Shown piece by piece: positions 43,212-56,615 of a stretch of DNA of 64,000 bases. A program made the translations under genes and the position numbers. The DNA comes from Litsea cubeba (taxonomy: Eukaryota; Streptophyta; Magnoliopsida; Laurales; Lauraceae), in contig CM022951.1 of assembly GCA_012931725.1 (NCBI GenBank), forward strand, positions 29,877,255-29,941,254. Reading direction: 5' to 3'. The notes under the pieces were generated by a model. That model did no database searches. It worked only from the letters and a program-made list of their open reading frames with translations, and was not told the origin of the DNA. Numbering within the stretch: position 1 is the stretch's first letter; each line of letters begins with the position of its first letter.

Positions 43212-45309
43212 GATTGATGCAGGGAGTCAAACTGACATGATTCTCGAAACTTTGCCGGAATCTTTTAATCAGTTCAAGCTCAATTTCAATATGAGCAAGA
43301 TGGACATGACTCTACCTGAGTTAATGAAAGAACTCCAAGCGGCAGAGGCCATCATGAAGCCCAAAGCCCAAGCTCATTTTTTCCAGTCTTCCTCTAAACT
43401 GAACCCGAAAGGGAAGAAGTTCAAGAAGAAGCAGAATAAGGGAAAAGGGCAGAAAAAGGACAATGCTGGAAATAAGAAGGACAAGGGTACAGATGGAAAG
43501 CCCAAAGGGAAATGCTTCAAGTGTGGCCTCAAAGGTCATTGGAAGAAAGATTGTCCCAAGTTCCTGGCCTCAGTTAAGAAAGGTACATCTTTTTCATACT
43601 ACATTGAAAATTGTCTAGTGGTTGATTCTACTGACTCATGGATAGTAGACTCAGGAGCCACTAATCATATCTGCAATTCATTGCAGGGGTTTCAGATAAT
43701 GCAGAGAATTGAGAAAGGAGAGTTTGCCTTTAGAGTCGGAACTGGAGCTAAAGTTTGGGCAGTTGCAGTAGGAGTTGTTACCTTACATTTTCCATGTAAT
43801 AGGATATTAGTTTTAAATAATGTTTTCTATGTTCCGGACATGAGGAAGAATTTAATTTCAGTTTCCAGATTAATTGAATTTAATTATTCAGTTTCTTTCC
43901 ATTCTGGTGTTGATATCAGTAGAGATGGAAATATTATATGTTCCGGTAGAATACATGACAACTTATTTTATATATATCCAATTGCTCCCACACTGCACAA
44001 TGTACAACAAGAAAAATCAACTTCCCTTAAGAGGAAGGTATCTTCAATCAATGACACATATCTTTGGCACTTACGTTTGGGTCACATTAACCTAAAACGG
44101 ATTCAGAGGTTGGTAGAAGATGGGCCGTTGAGCTCATTAGATTTCGAACATTTTCCTCAGTGCGAATCTTGTCTCAAGGGAAAGATGACCAAACGGTCAT
44201 TCTCTGGAAAGGGACAAAGGTCAAAGGAGTTGTTAGAATTGATTCACACTGATGTGTGTGGTCCTATGAACAAACCGGCTCGAGGAGGGTATGAGTATTA
44301 CATCACCTTCACCGATGATTACTCTAGATATGGATATGTATACCTAATGCGTCGCAAGTCTGAATCATTTGATAAGTTCAAACAATTCAAGGCTGAGGCG
44401 GAGCTACAACTAGGAAAACATATCAAAGCCCTTCGATCTGATCGAGGTGGCGAGTACCTCCTGGGTGAGTTCAAGGAGTACCTCACACAACATGGGATTG
44501 TGTCTCAGTTGTCTGCACCGGGTACACCCCAGCAAAATGGTGTAGCGGAGAGAAGAAACCGTACCCTTCTTGATATGGTAAGGTCCATGATGAGTCATGC
44601 AACCCTGCCTATATCTTTTTGGGGATATGCCCTAGAAGCAGCAGCATACATTTTAAATCTGGTGCCTTCTAAATCAGTACCTAGGACACCCCAAGAAATG
44701 TAGACAAATCAAAAACCTAGTTTAAGACATATTCACATTTGGGGTTGTCCTGCCTATGTACTGAATGATAAAGCTACCAAGCTGGAACCCAGATCAGAAA
44801 TGTGCTACTTCATTGGGTATCCTAAGGGAACGAGAGGTGGCATCTTTTATCATCCAAAGGAGCAAAAAGTGCTCATCAACACTCATGCTAGGTACTTGGA
44901 GGATGATTGTATGATGCACCAAGAGCTTAGTTGTAAAGAAACCCTTGAGGAGATTCTTCCGGGATCTCCTATAACATCTGTACCGGATCCTGAGACAGTA
45001 GATGAACAAGATATTCCTTTGAACACTCCGGAGCCTCGTCGTAGTGGGAGAATTTCTAGATAGCCAGAAAGATATCTAGGAGTGTCTTTTAAGACAGACT
45101 CTGAAGATCTAGTTGAGGATCCTACTAGTTATGATGAAGCAGTAACGGATATAGATGCTGACATGTGGCAGCAAGCGATGAAATCTGAAATGGATTCTTT
45201 GTATTCCAATCAAGTCTGGGAACTTGTAGATGCACCTGAAGGGATTAAACCCATAGGGTGCAAGTGGATCTACAAGAGAAAGAGAGGAGTGGATGGGAAG
45301 GTGGAAACC
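43212..45309 (+). pseudogene. gag-pol: B3 gag-protease-integrase-RT start
   Basis: The frame is open from 43237 with an intact zinc knuckle CFKCGLKGHWKKDC, protease D-S-G-A-T-N-H, and an integrase catalytic core with H-T-D-V-C-G-P, R-S-D-R-G-G-E-Y and N-G-V-A-E-R-R-N. TAG codons at 44701-44703 (TGG in B1 and CAA/ATG context otherwise conserved) and 45061-45063 (CAG in B1) interrupt it, both in phase. The reading reaches the start of RT (CKWIYKRKRG) and is cut at 45309 by C4 after the bases AAACC. Confidence 0.9.
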
Positions 45310-46693
45310 TGTTGGAAATAGGGTGGGCCTCTAGGATAGGTTTCAAAAACTTTTGACCCACTTGACGCAGGGATCAACTATCCACAAGGCTATAAAACCC
45401 AATCCAAGATCTATGTCCTCAATCTCTGCCATCATGATCAGTAAATACAATCTATCTAGAAGATAGAAACAGCAACTAACAAGCATCCATAAAAATCTAT
45501 AACATGCAAGGAAGTGGATTATACCTTTGGAGCTCGGTTGTGCTCTAATGGAGGAGTTGCGTCTTTCTTTGATGATGAAACGCTTTCACTAATCAAATAG
45601 GGATCTCCAAGACCTCTTGATCTTCCACACTATGACCCGTATTAGATTCTCCTTTTCTCAAGAAGATGGTGGGATTTCCAAGAGAAAACTACTAGGAACT
45701 CTAGGGAGGAACTAGAAAGAGAACTAGAAGAGGGAAGAGAGGAATAACTTGTGCAACACTTGCACTAGGGGGCCTTGGGCGTGAATCCCAATGCAAGGAC
45801 AGTGCTTGGACGTCCAAGGCCTTCCCTCCTCTATTTATAGCTTTTGCAAGTTGTCTCTTCTTTACTAATTACAATAGAAGTCTCACTTCCATTAATTAGT
45901 AACTTACCATATCACATTTAGAAGTCTCACTTCAAATATGATTAGTAACTTTCCAATTCCTTTCTAATTAAAATAGAAGTCTCACTTCTATTAAAATTAG
46001 TAAGTCTACTATTACCACTATTAGAAGTCTCACTTCAAATAGAAATAGTAACTTTCCTTTTAGAGTTCAACTAGAATTAGATACTTTCTAATAATTGGGC
46101 TAGCGTGGGGACCACTAGGGATTCCTTAGAAAGCTGGCTCCAACTGGGACTCGCGACCCCACGTCTCATGTGTAATCCGGGCCCACAGTTAATTGTAAAT
46201 AACTCCACTATATAAATGCAATTGAACTCCAGTCTTAGGAATATTATATAGAAGACCCTAAACTTCCTCATTACCACAAGTAGACCCCTCTATCAATATC
46301 CATGGATCAATTGGACCTGTCTTCCAAAATAGATCCATATCTTATTATCCTTGAGCCCCAATTAATTATAATGATCATAGGTACCTTTCCAATTAACTCT
46401 TAATCGGAATGGGTGCGCACTTACCAATGATAAATCCATTAATTGGCTGAAGGGGATATTAGAGATAGATTCCTTCTTGACTATTGAATGTTCCCACAGC
46501 TCTACTACCATGTACCCAAATCACCGAGGTGTTGACCTACAGTTGGCCTCACTCATTGGTGACTCAAAGCAAATGAATAGATAGAAACTTGAGTTCATTA
46601 ATGTCTCGGGATTGAGAGCCTATTGCTAGGGAATTATGAGAGCAGACCTTAAAATAAAGACAGTGTTTATAAGGTACTTCTCATGGTCCTTCA

Positions 46694-48755
46694 TGAAAGA
46701 AATTGCGATTCAGATCTGAAACTTCTCATAAAGAGACTACTATGGCTGATGCAAAGCATGACAGATTTTAAAAAATCTGATTTCTGCACTATGCAGCGGA
46801 AATCAGCCATAAAGAATCGCATAGAAACTCCATTAAATCATGACCAACAAGTGTATAATTAAAGGAGAATGAAGAAGACTCATACCTCAAAGATTTGTAG
46901 ACTTCAAACCTCTGAAAAAATAGATCCAAAGGCCCGAACTCAGACTTGCAATTTGCAAACAAGTTGCTGGAATTTTCTGCACTAGTATTGCCTTTGATCT
47001 TCTCCTCTATCTCACTTCCAAATCTGATTGGCTAAGATGGTGGGATCTTAATCTAGGAATTAAGAAGTATTTCTCCAAGGGAAAATCTCAGACCTTAAGC
47101 CTTCTTCAATCAAGAAGAGAAGCAACCAAGGGCTGGACGTGTGGGGCACTCTTAGGATACTTGCAAAGTGTTTCACAAAGTGTGTTGGACGTGTGCAACC
47201 TTTGTAATTCTCCTTGTTATGGTGTAGGACGTCCAAGGGGGATGGTTCTCCTTTTATAGAAACTATGGGAAGCCTTTCCAAAAAGTTTATCTCTCCTAAT
47301 TCTCATGGATGTCCAAAAAGGAAAGACTTATTTCCTTTAAGAAACACTCCAATTAGAAAAGGAAACTAAAAGGAACTTTCCATACAATTAGTAATACTAG
47401 TTGTAGAACACTTACTAATTTTAAGTTCCTAATCCAAAAAGGAAACTAACTCATAGGAATACTAATCCAAAGAGGAGTCCAACTTTCCAAGTAGAGTCCT
47501 ACTCAAAGTTGGAAACCTTACCCATGGAAATCCTATTATGGACGTCCCACATATCAATGCACACCATGGCCCACATACAATTTATCTAGAGTTAAATTCA
47601 TGTATGCCATCAAAGGCCTATTTTAATTCAAACTCAAAATTATTTTTCCACTAAAATAATTCATCCTTATGTTATCTAAACATCTTAGGAAACCATGCCA
47701 ATCTTGGTAAGTGACTAGAGAAGGGACCAAAAGACATATTTGCCATTGGCTCCCAAAATGACCAAAATGTCCATGCTAAACCCATAGCAACATAAAGACC
47801 ATTTTAACCTTAACTCATTCCACTAAAGAGTTATGGTTGAACTCCAAGGACAAATATATAATATAATAAGCTCGTCATAAAATGACGGTTGTCTTCGACC
47901 TATTAAGTGTAATGACCTGAATGCCCCTCTATGTAACATCCATAATCGAGTCAGGTTATCACATGTACTATCAACCTTCCCGATTACATCTAAACCTTAG
48001 AACTTCATATCCTTAAACATAATCATCATTCGAATATCATTCTCTTGATCCAGGGAGCGACCCACAAGTTCAATATTCATATGGAACATCCATATACTAA
48101 GATCTTAGATTTTGATGATTAATCGGATAATTCTAAGGGGACGATTATTCCATCATCAGATGGCATAGATTCTATATTTCATCTGCACGTCCCAACTGAT
48201 CAAGTCCGAGTACCCAAAACACAGAGCTGTTGACCCATGAAAAGAATCTCACCCATAGTGAATCAAAGCACAAGAACTTGACTTCGTCAGTTCATCCACA
48301 AATGCTCAAGATTAAGAGCACTGGTTACTTAGTAGCATGAGGTGACTTGATCTCTTTTCTGTGATAGTACTATTTTAGAGATCACACCTACAATGGTCCT
48401 GTTCAATGCATGACACATACACTAATGAGATAGATCCGGGAAAGCCCTCCCGTGACTTAGGTATGTCACCCTATATAGGAGAGTATCTCATTATAACTTC
48501 TACCAAGATGAAGTGCCCAGCTCCATCTTTCAGTTATGAACAAATATGATGTTTCCAGTTGTCCATGAATTAGACCTATCTGTGTGTAGACACTACACAC
48601 CTAATTCATTTACTAGAAACAATGGGCCTTACACAACCATACATATATACATGTTTAAGCATAAAAGAGTCTTTCCATTATATAACCAAAAAATATCCAG
48701 TAACAAAAGATGAGAGTGCGGCTAGTGGGCTTTAGGGCATACACCAATCCCAACA
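46694..48755 (-). repeat. 3' LTR of B4
   Basis: This is the 2062-bp LTR on the left; the plus strand starts TGAAAGAAATTGCG and ends CCAATCCCAACA. The minus-strand TATA box is at 47251-47259 with GGACGTCC at 47227-47234. Confidence 0.95.
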
Positions 48756-48768
48756 AACTCCCACTTGC
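48756..48768 (-). promoter_or_regulatory. Polypurine tract, B4
   Basis: The minus strand reads GCAAGTGGGAGTT directly before the 3' LTR, identical to the B1 tract. Confidence 0.85.
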
Positions 48769-48769
48769 A

Positions 48770-50304
48770 CTAAAGATCACTGCTTCCTAACCTAACACCC
48801 ATAGACTCAACATGAGAAGTGAAGACTTTCTCTGTAAGTGTCTTAGTGAATGGGTCAGCTAGGTTATTTGCTGAGGCAATATGCTCCACCACTATCTCTC
48901 CATCCTGAATGAATTCCCGGATCAAGTGGTATTTTCTCTGAATGAGCTTGCCTTTCTTGTGATTCCGGGGCTCTCTGCACTGTGCTATGGCACCAGAGTT
49001 GTCGTAGTACATGACAATCGGGTTCTCTACTGCAGAAACAACTCCCAATTCCATTAGGAATTTTTCTGAGCCATACTGTTTCCTTTACAGCTTCCGCTGC
49101 CGCCACATACTCTGCTTCCATGGTAGAATCAACAATACATGATTGCTTGACACTCCTCCATGAAATAGCCCTCCCGATAGAGTAAAAACATATCCTGAGG
49201 TTGACTTTCTGGTATGCGTATCTGATTGGAAATCTGAGTCTGTATACGCCAAAGGCGTTAAATCATCTGCCCGGAAAGTTAACATATAATCTTTCATTCT
49301 CCGAAGATACTTGAATATATGCTTTACAGCTGTTCAATGCATAGGTCCAGGGTTTGACTGATATCTGCTAACCATGCCGACGGCAAAGCAAATATCTGGT
49401 CTAGTACATAACATCGCATACATGAGACTTCCAACAGCGGATGCATATGGAACTCTCTTCATGTTCTCTATCTCATCAGGTGTCTTTGGACATTGATCTC
49501 GAGATAGTGGTACTCCATGTCTAGAAGGTAGCATGCCCTTCTTGGAGTCATGCGTGTTAAACTTGACCAATATCTTCTCAATATACAAAGATTGGGATAA
49601 GGCTAACATCTTATTCTTGCGATCTCGCAGGAGCTTGATCCGTTAAGATGTAGCTTGCCTCACCCAAATCCTTCATCTGAAATTGAGATGATAACCAAAC
49701 CTTTGTGGATGACAATGCACCTATATCATTTCCAATGAGCAATATGTCATCTACATATAGGACCAAAAATGCAACTGCTTTCCCATTTCCTTTCTTATAC
49801 ACACATGGTTCATCAATGTTTTGATCAAAGCCAAAGGATTTGACTGCCCGATTAAACTTGATGTTCCATGCTCTAGATGCTTGCTTAAGTCTATAAATGG
49901 ACTTCTTAAGTTTACAAACCATGTTATCTTGGCCACTAGCAATGAAGCCCTCTGGTTGCATCATATAGATACATAGAATGCAATTCAGATTTCATCGCTT
50001 GCTGCCACATGTCAGCATCTATATCCGTTACTGCTTCATCGTAACTAGTAGGATCCTCAACCATATCCACAGAGTCTGTCTTTAAAGACACTCCTAGATA
50101 TCTATCTGGTTGTCTAGGAATTCTCCGACTACGACGAGGCTCCGGAGTGTTTAAAGGAATATCTGATCCATCTACTGTTTCAGGACATGGTACAGATGTT
50201 ATAGGAGATCCCGGAAGAATCTCCTCAAGGGTTTCTTTACAACTAAGCTCTTGGTGCATCATACAATCATCCTCCAAGTATCTAGCATGAGTGCTGATGA
50301 GCAC
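48770..50304 (-). pseudogene. pol: B4 pol, broken (RT and RNase H)
   Basis: Read from 50304 leftwards, this follows a TAA that replaces a lysine/glutamine codon after F-Y-H-P-K-E. A 292-bp deletion near 49972 removes the RT N-terminus between K-S-E-L-H-S-M-Y and Y-M-M-Q-P-E-G-F. A one-base insertion near 49645 (TTAACGGATC for TTAGGGATC) follows YVDD and G-E-A-S-Y-I-L, a TGA replaces TGG near 49334, and two more one-base changes lie near 49173 and 49058. The C-terminal RNase H segment (48770-49054) ends G-V-R-L-G-S-S-D-L. No functional RT can come from this copy. Confidence 0.9.
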
Positions 50305-52413
50305 TTTTTACTCCTTTGGATGATAAAAGATACCACCTCTCGTTCCCTTAGGATACCCAATGAAGTAGCACATTTCTGATCTGGGTTTCAGCTTGGTAGC
50401 TTTATCATTTAGTACATAGGCTGGACAACCCCAAATGTGAATACGTCTCAAACTAGGTTTTCGACTTGTCCACATTTTTTGTGGTGTCCTAGGTACTGAC
50501 TTAGATGGTACCAGATTTAAAATGTATGCTGCTGCTTCTAAGGCATATCCCCAAAAAGATATAGGCAGGGTTGCATGACTCATCATGGACCTTACCATAT
50601 CAAGAAGGGTACGGTTTCTTCTCTCCGCTACACCATTTTGCTGGGGTGTACCCGGTGCAGACAATTGAGACACAATCCCATGTTGTGTGAGGTACTCCTT
50701 GAACTCACCCAGGAGGTACTCGCCACCTCGATCAGATCGAAGGGCTTTGATATGTTTTCCTAGTTGTAGCTCTGCCTCAGCCTTGAATTGTTTGAACTTA
50801 TCAAACGCCTCAGACTTGCGTCGCATTAGGTATACATATCCATATCTAGAGTAATCATCGGTGAAGGTGATGTAATACTCATACCCTCCTCGAGCCGGTT
50901 TGTTCATAGGACCACACACATCAGTGTGAATCAATTCTAACAACTCCTTTGACCTTAGTCCCTTTCCAGAGAATGACCGTTTGGTCATCTTTCCCTTGAG
51001 ACAAGATTCGCACTGAGGAAAAGGTTCGAAATCTAACGAGCTCAAGGGCCCATCTTCTACCAACCTCTGAATCTGTTTTGGGTTAATGTGACCCAAACAT
51101 AAGTGCCAAAGATATGTGTCATTGATTGAAGATACCTTCCTCTTAAGGGAAGTTGAGCTTTCTTGTTGTACATTATGCAGTGTAGGAGCAACAGGATATA
51201 TATAAAATAAGTTGTCATGTATTCTACCGGAACATATAATATTTCCATCTCTACTGATATCAATACCAGAATGGAAAGAAACTGAATAATTAAATTCAAT
51301 TAATCTGGAAACTGAAATTAAATTCTTCCTCATGTCCGGAACATAGAAAACATTATTTAAAACTAATATCCTATTACATGGAAAATGTAAGGTAACAACT
51401 CCTACTGCAACTGCCCAAACTTTAGCTCCAGTTCCGACTCTAAAGGCAAATTCTCCTTTCTCAATTCTCTGCATTATCTGAAACCCCTGCAATGAATTGC
51501 AGATATGATTAGTGGCTCCTGAGTCTACTATCCATGAGTCAGTAGAATCAACCACTAGACAAGTTTCAATGTAGTATGAAAAAGATGTACCTTTCTTAAC
51601 TGAGGCTAGGAACTTGGGACAATCTTTCTTCCAATGACCTTTCAGGCCACACTTGAAGCATTTCCCTTTGGGCTTTCCATCTGTACCCTTGTCCTTCTTA
51701 TTACCAGTATTGCCCTTTTTCTGTCCTTTTCCCTTGTTCTTCTTCTTCTTCATCTTCTTCCCTTTCGGGCTCAGATGAGAGGAAGACTGGAAAAAATGGG
51801 CTTGGGCCTTGGGCTTCATGATGGCCTCTGCCGCCTGGAGTTCCTTCATTAACTCCGAAAGGGTCATGTCCATCTTGCTCATATTGAAGTTGAGCTTGAA
51901 CTGATTGAAAGAATCCGGCAGAGTTTCTAGAATCATATTAGTTTGACTCCCTGCATCAATCTCAGCCCCTAGAATCTCAGCTTCATTGAAACAATCCATC
52001 AGCTTGAGCATATGCTCTCTGACAGGTGTTCCCTCAGCCATCCTAGTGTTCATGATAGTCCTTATAGCAGCTTGCCTAGCTGGCCTGCTCTTGTCTGCGA
52101 ACATTTCTGACCAGGACATCATGATTTCGTAGGCTGTGTCCATATGCTCGTGCTGCGTTTGCAACACGTTGGACATGGAAGCGAGCATGTAGCATTTAGC
52201 CATGCTGTTCGCTTTCTTCCACTTCCTTTCAGCCTCTAACTGGTCTTCAGTAGAATCGGCATTAATTTCAGGACAATTTTCAACCAAGACATACTTGTAC
52301 TCCTCAGCAGTGAGTACTATGTCAAGATTTCTCTTCCAATCTACGTAATTAGGGCCGGTCAACTTGTTCTCACGAAGAATACTCATCAACGGGCTAAAAG
52401 AATCTTTACCCAT
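50305..52413 (-). CDS. gag-pol: B4 gag-protease-integrase (open but truncated)
   Basis: This is an open frame of 701 codons from the ATG of MGKDSFSPLM at 52413 (the frame extends to 52506) down to the TAA at 50305-50307. It has a complete Gag, zinc knuckle CFKCGLKGHWKKDC, protease D-S-G-A-T-N-H-I-C, an integrase zinc region with W-H-L-C-L-G-H (R to C), and the integrase core with H-T-D-V-C-G-P, R-S-D-R-G-G-E-Y and N-G-V-A-E-R-R-N. It could still encode Gag, protease and the integrase core, so it is better preserved than pol. Confidence 0.88.
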
Positions 52414-54135
52414 CTCTTTCTGGATATAAAACGGTTTATAATTAGACATGCAGTATATATGTAATATGCATATGGTGCTTGTTATAAAAGGAAAAACAAA
52501 GCACAAAACTTTTTACATTATTCAACCCCAATCATAATGTATCAGTGTTTCAACCTCCTCATAGACCCTCCATCGAAGGGATGGCCGAGCCTACAGTCAC
52601 GTTGAATTAAGGCAGACTTATTTGGATTATCACTATCTGGACACACGTCCAGTGGTAGTCCAATCACTGATTGGTTTGGCCTCATATGACAAATAACCCT
52701 TGACTCCTAAGGAGAGGTCATCACTGTCTTATGTCAAGTGTATAACCATCTCTTATGAAATTCCCAGAATGTCTATGATTAAGTCTTCCGAAGGGAAGAG
52801 ACTTTTATCCTTCCTAGAAGTGAACTTTAGTAAAGAGCTCCACCGAAGGGATGGCCGCTCCCACCAACACTTTATTGACATTCTATAGAAGTGATCTTTA
52901 GTAAAGAACTCCACCGAAGGGATGGCCGCTCCTACTAACACCTCATTACGAATATTCACATTAGTTCACCCATTAACCCATCAAAGCGGTCTTTAGTTAA
53001 AGAACTCCACCGAAGGGATGGCCGTTCCCACTAACACTTTAATGAGATAACATGAACCGAAAATGGAAGGCCGTGGGGTCTTTCCTAAAACCCCTCTCCC
53101 ACTTGATTATTTATCACTAGGGTTTATACCTTTTGACCTTTACATTGTTTTACTCAAAAGCTCTTTTTAAATCTAGCAAACTTGGTTAATTAAATTTATG
53201 ACTTAAGTCATCTTAAAAATAAATAACCTTTGCTTTAAAACATTTGAGCAAATCCCTTCAAAGAATCAAAGACCTATCTTGGGTTATGAAAACCCATAGG
53301 TAGCATCTAATTAGATTTTAGTTTAGCCTCCTTTGGAAACCAAGGGTACCAAGATAAACCAAACCCTATCCAATTTTAAACCTTAGACAAATAGAAGGTG
53401 CTGGTCTAAGTTCCGTTTAAAACAATTTGCCAAACTAAAAACAATCTAATACAATAAAGATGCCAATTTTAGAGCCTAAGGGTGGCCATGTTTCTAGGTG
53501 ACAATTATAGCAATTATATAAAGCATTCATCCATGCATTCCATATATAAAAGCAAATAAAAGTATGCAATCCTTGATGGCTCCTTGCTCTTAGGATTTCA
53601 AATCCTAATCGAATTAGGACTCCTCATGCATCTAGAAGTCTTGACTCCTTCATCTCCAAGGACTCCAATTTCTTGCAACCTTCTTGTCTTGAAACTTTCC
53701 TTTTCTTGCTCGTTTCCATAAATTGATTTATACAAGCAAACCCATGAAAAACAAAACCAAAATTACATTGGAGATTCCTATGCTTTTCAAGAAAGCTTAC
53801 ATCAAGACTAGTTGGAATAAATTAAGGAAACTTTACAACTTCCTATGATTGCTAACCGCGCAATCGTACACTTTCCAACTAATTAAAAAACATCCAAATC
53901 CACACAACATACATGCGAACCATCAAGGATGCTAATTATGGCTGCAAACAAAGAGGTTAGTGCATGCAAACTCACTATGTGCATCATTAAACAAATCTGG
54001 AAAATAAATTCCAGCAATGTTAATGAAACTTGCACACAACATGCATCACAACATAACTTTAATAGGGTGCCACCATACCCATAATCAATCTAGGATTAAT
54101 TACACACAACATGGGATCACGATTTCACATGGAGT
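52414..54135 (-). other. B4 untranslated leader
   Basis: The leader is diverged from that of B1-B3 but keeps the hairpin repeats (CCATCGAAGGGATGG at 52570-52584 to CCACCGAAGGGATGG at 53007-53021, plus strand). The long leader open frame of B2/B3 is not preserved. Confidence 0.7.
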
Positions 54136-54148
54136 GGCTCTGATACCA
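54136..54148 (-). promoter_or_regulatory. Primer-binding site, B4
   Basis: The minus strand reads TGGTATCAGAGCC, one base from the 5' LTR edge at 54150. Confidence 0.92.
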
Positions 54149-54149
54149 C

Positions 54150-56211
54150 TGAAAGAAATTGCGATTCAGATCTGAAACTTCTCATAAAGAGACTACTATG
54201 GCTGATGCAAAGCATGACAGATTTTAAAAAATCTGATTTCTGCACTATGCAGCGGAAATCAGCCATAAAGAATCGCATAGAAACTCCATTAAATCATGAC
54301 CAACAAGTGTATAATTAAAGGAGAATGAAGAAGACTCATACCTCAAAGATTTGTAGACTTCAAACCTCTGAAAAAATAGATCCAAAGGCCCGAACTCAGA
54401 CTTGCAATTTGCAAACAAGTTGCTGGAATTTTCTGCACTAGTATTGCCTTTGATCTTCTCCTCTATCTCACTTCCAAATCTGATTGGCTAAGATGGTGGG
54501 ATCTTAATCTAGGAATTAAGAAGTATTTCTCCAAGGGAAAATCTCAGACCTTAAGCCTTCTTCAATCAAGAAGAGAAGCAACCAAGGGCTGGACGTGTGG
54601 GGCACTCTTAGGATACTTGCAAAGTGTTTCACAAAGTGTGTTGGACGTGTGCAACCTTTGTAATTCTCCTTGTTATGGTGTAGGACGTCCAAGGGGGATG
54701 GTTCTCCTTTTATAGAAACTATGGGAAGCCTTTCCAAAAAGTTTATCTCTCCTAATTCTCATGGATGTCCAAAAAGGAAAGACTTATTTCCTTTAAGAAA
54801 CACTCCAATTAGAAAAGGGAACTAAAAGGAACTTTCCATACAATTAGTAATACTAGTTGTAGAACACTTACTAATTTTAAGTTCCTAATCCAAAAAGGAA
54901 ACTAACTCATAGGAATACTAATCCAAAGAGGAGTCCAACTTTCCAAGTAGAGTCCTACTCAAAGTTGGAAACCTTACCCATGGAAATCCTATTATGGACG
55001 TCCCACATATCAATGCACACCATGGCCCACATACAATTTATCTAGAGTTAAATTCATGTATGCCATCAAAGGCCTATTTTAATTCAAACTCAAAATTATT
55101 TTTCCACTAAAATAATTCATCCTTATGTTATCTAAACATCTTAGGAAACCATGCCAATCTTGGTAAGTGACTAGAGAAGGGACCAAAAGACATATTTGCC
55201 ATTGGCTCCCAAAATGACCAAAATGTCCATGCTAAACCCATAGCAACATAAAGACCATTTTAACCTTAACTCATTCCACTAAAGAGTTATGGTTGAACTC
55301 CAAGGACAAATATATAATATAATAAGCTCGTCATAAAATGACGGTTGTCTTCGACCTATTAAGTGTAATGACCTGAATGCCCCTCTATGTAACATCCATA
55401 ATCGAGTCAGGTTATCACATGTACTATCAACCTTCCCGATTACATCTAAACCTTAGAACTTCATATCCTTAAACATAATCATCATTCGAATATCATTCTC
55501 TTGATCCAGGGAGCGACCCACAAGTTCAATATTCATATGGAACATCCATATACTAAGATCTTAGATTTTGATGATTAATCGGATAATTCTAAGGGGACGA
55601 TTATTCCATCATCAGATGGCATAGATTCTATATTGCATCTGCACGTCCCAACTGATCAAGTCCGAGTACCCAAAACACAGAGCTGTTGACCCATGAAAAG
55701 AATCTCACCCATAGTGAATCAAAGCACAAGAACTTGACTTCGTCAGTTCATCCACAAATGCTCAAGATTAAGAGCACCGGTTACTTAGTAGCATGAGGTG
55801 ACTTGATCTCTTTTCTGTGATAGTACTATTTTAGAGATCACACCTACAATGGTCCTGTTCAATGCATGACACATGCACTAATGAGATAGATCCGGGAAAG
55901 CCCTCCCGTGACTTAGGTATGTCACCCTATATAGGAGAGTATCTCATTATAACTTCTACCAAGATGAAGTGCCCAGCTCCATCTTTCAGTTATGAACAAA
56001 TATGATGTTTCCAGTTGTCCATGAATTAGACCTATCTGTGTGTAGACACTACACACCTAATTCATTTACTAGAAACAATGGGCCTTACACAACCATACAT
56101 ATATACATGTTTAAGCATAAAAGAGTCTTTCCATTATATAACCAAAAAATATCCAGTAACAAAAGATGAGAGTGCGGCTAGTGGGCTTTAGGGCATACAC
56201 CAATCCCAACA
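54150..56211 (-). repeat. 5' LTR of B4
   Basis: This 2062-bp LTR is almost identical to 46694-48755. The TATA box (minus) is at about 54707-54715. Confidence 0.95.
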
Positions 56212-56599
56212 CTTCAATACATCAAATGTACCAGCACTATGATCCAGAATCTTCCATTCTGATGATCGAGACAAATCACACTATCTCATAGTGATCAAAG
56301 TGCTGCAACCTTGTCAGTATAAGATGTCCAGTCTCATCACTGGTTGTGAAGATATTTAAGTATAAGATTTGTCACACATGTCTCCCGTATGTGGATCTCA
56401 TCCATACACATGTGTTACATCTAATATACTTGTGGACCCCGGTTCATCTCATGAACCATCATGTCATTCGTATTGGTTATGTGCAAGTATATAATAAATC
56501 ACCATTCATCTCATGAAAAGTAAACATGAATATATGAATAAATAAAGAATTTACTCAATTTATTATATCATCTACTGGATTGAGTCCATAAAACTAACA

Positions 56600-56615
56600 A
56601 TCTCCCACTTGGGCT
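56600..56615 (-). promoter_or_regulatory. Polypurine tract, C4
   Basis: The minus strand reads GCCCAAGTGGGAGATT directly before the 3' LTR; D has the same tract at 63866-63879. Confidence 0.85.

Larger units (their letters stand above)
46694..56211 (-). mobile_element. Element B4: full-length, young copia
   Basis: This is a complete minus-strand B element with TSDs CTTCA (46689-46693 and 56212-56216), inserted in the C4 LTR. Both LTRs are 2062 bp and I found only four differences by eye (near 47353, 48179, 48325 and 48419 in the left copy), about 0.2 percent, so the insertion is recent. Its gag-integrase frame is open, but pol has a stop, a 292-bp deletion and several frameshifts. Its leader and LTR differ noticeably from B1-B3, indicating a separate sublineage. 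Confidence 0.95.
45310..56599 (-). repeat. 3' LTR of C4 (contains element B4)
   Basis: The plus strand starts TGTTGGAAATAGGG and ends AAACTAACA. Without B4 and one TSD it is 1767 bp, matching C3 (1766 bp). The GAAGTNNNACTTC array lies at about 45870-46040 and GGACGTCC near 45809-45816. Confidence 0.92.

Noticed and set aside
45310..56599. C4 LTR as a solo LTR
   Set aside because: A polypurine tract and decayed pol sequence adjoin it at 56600, and no right-hand TSD is present.
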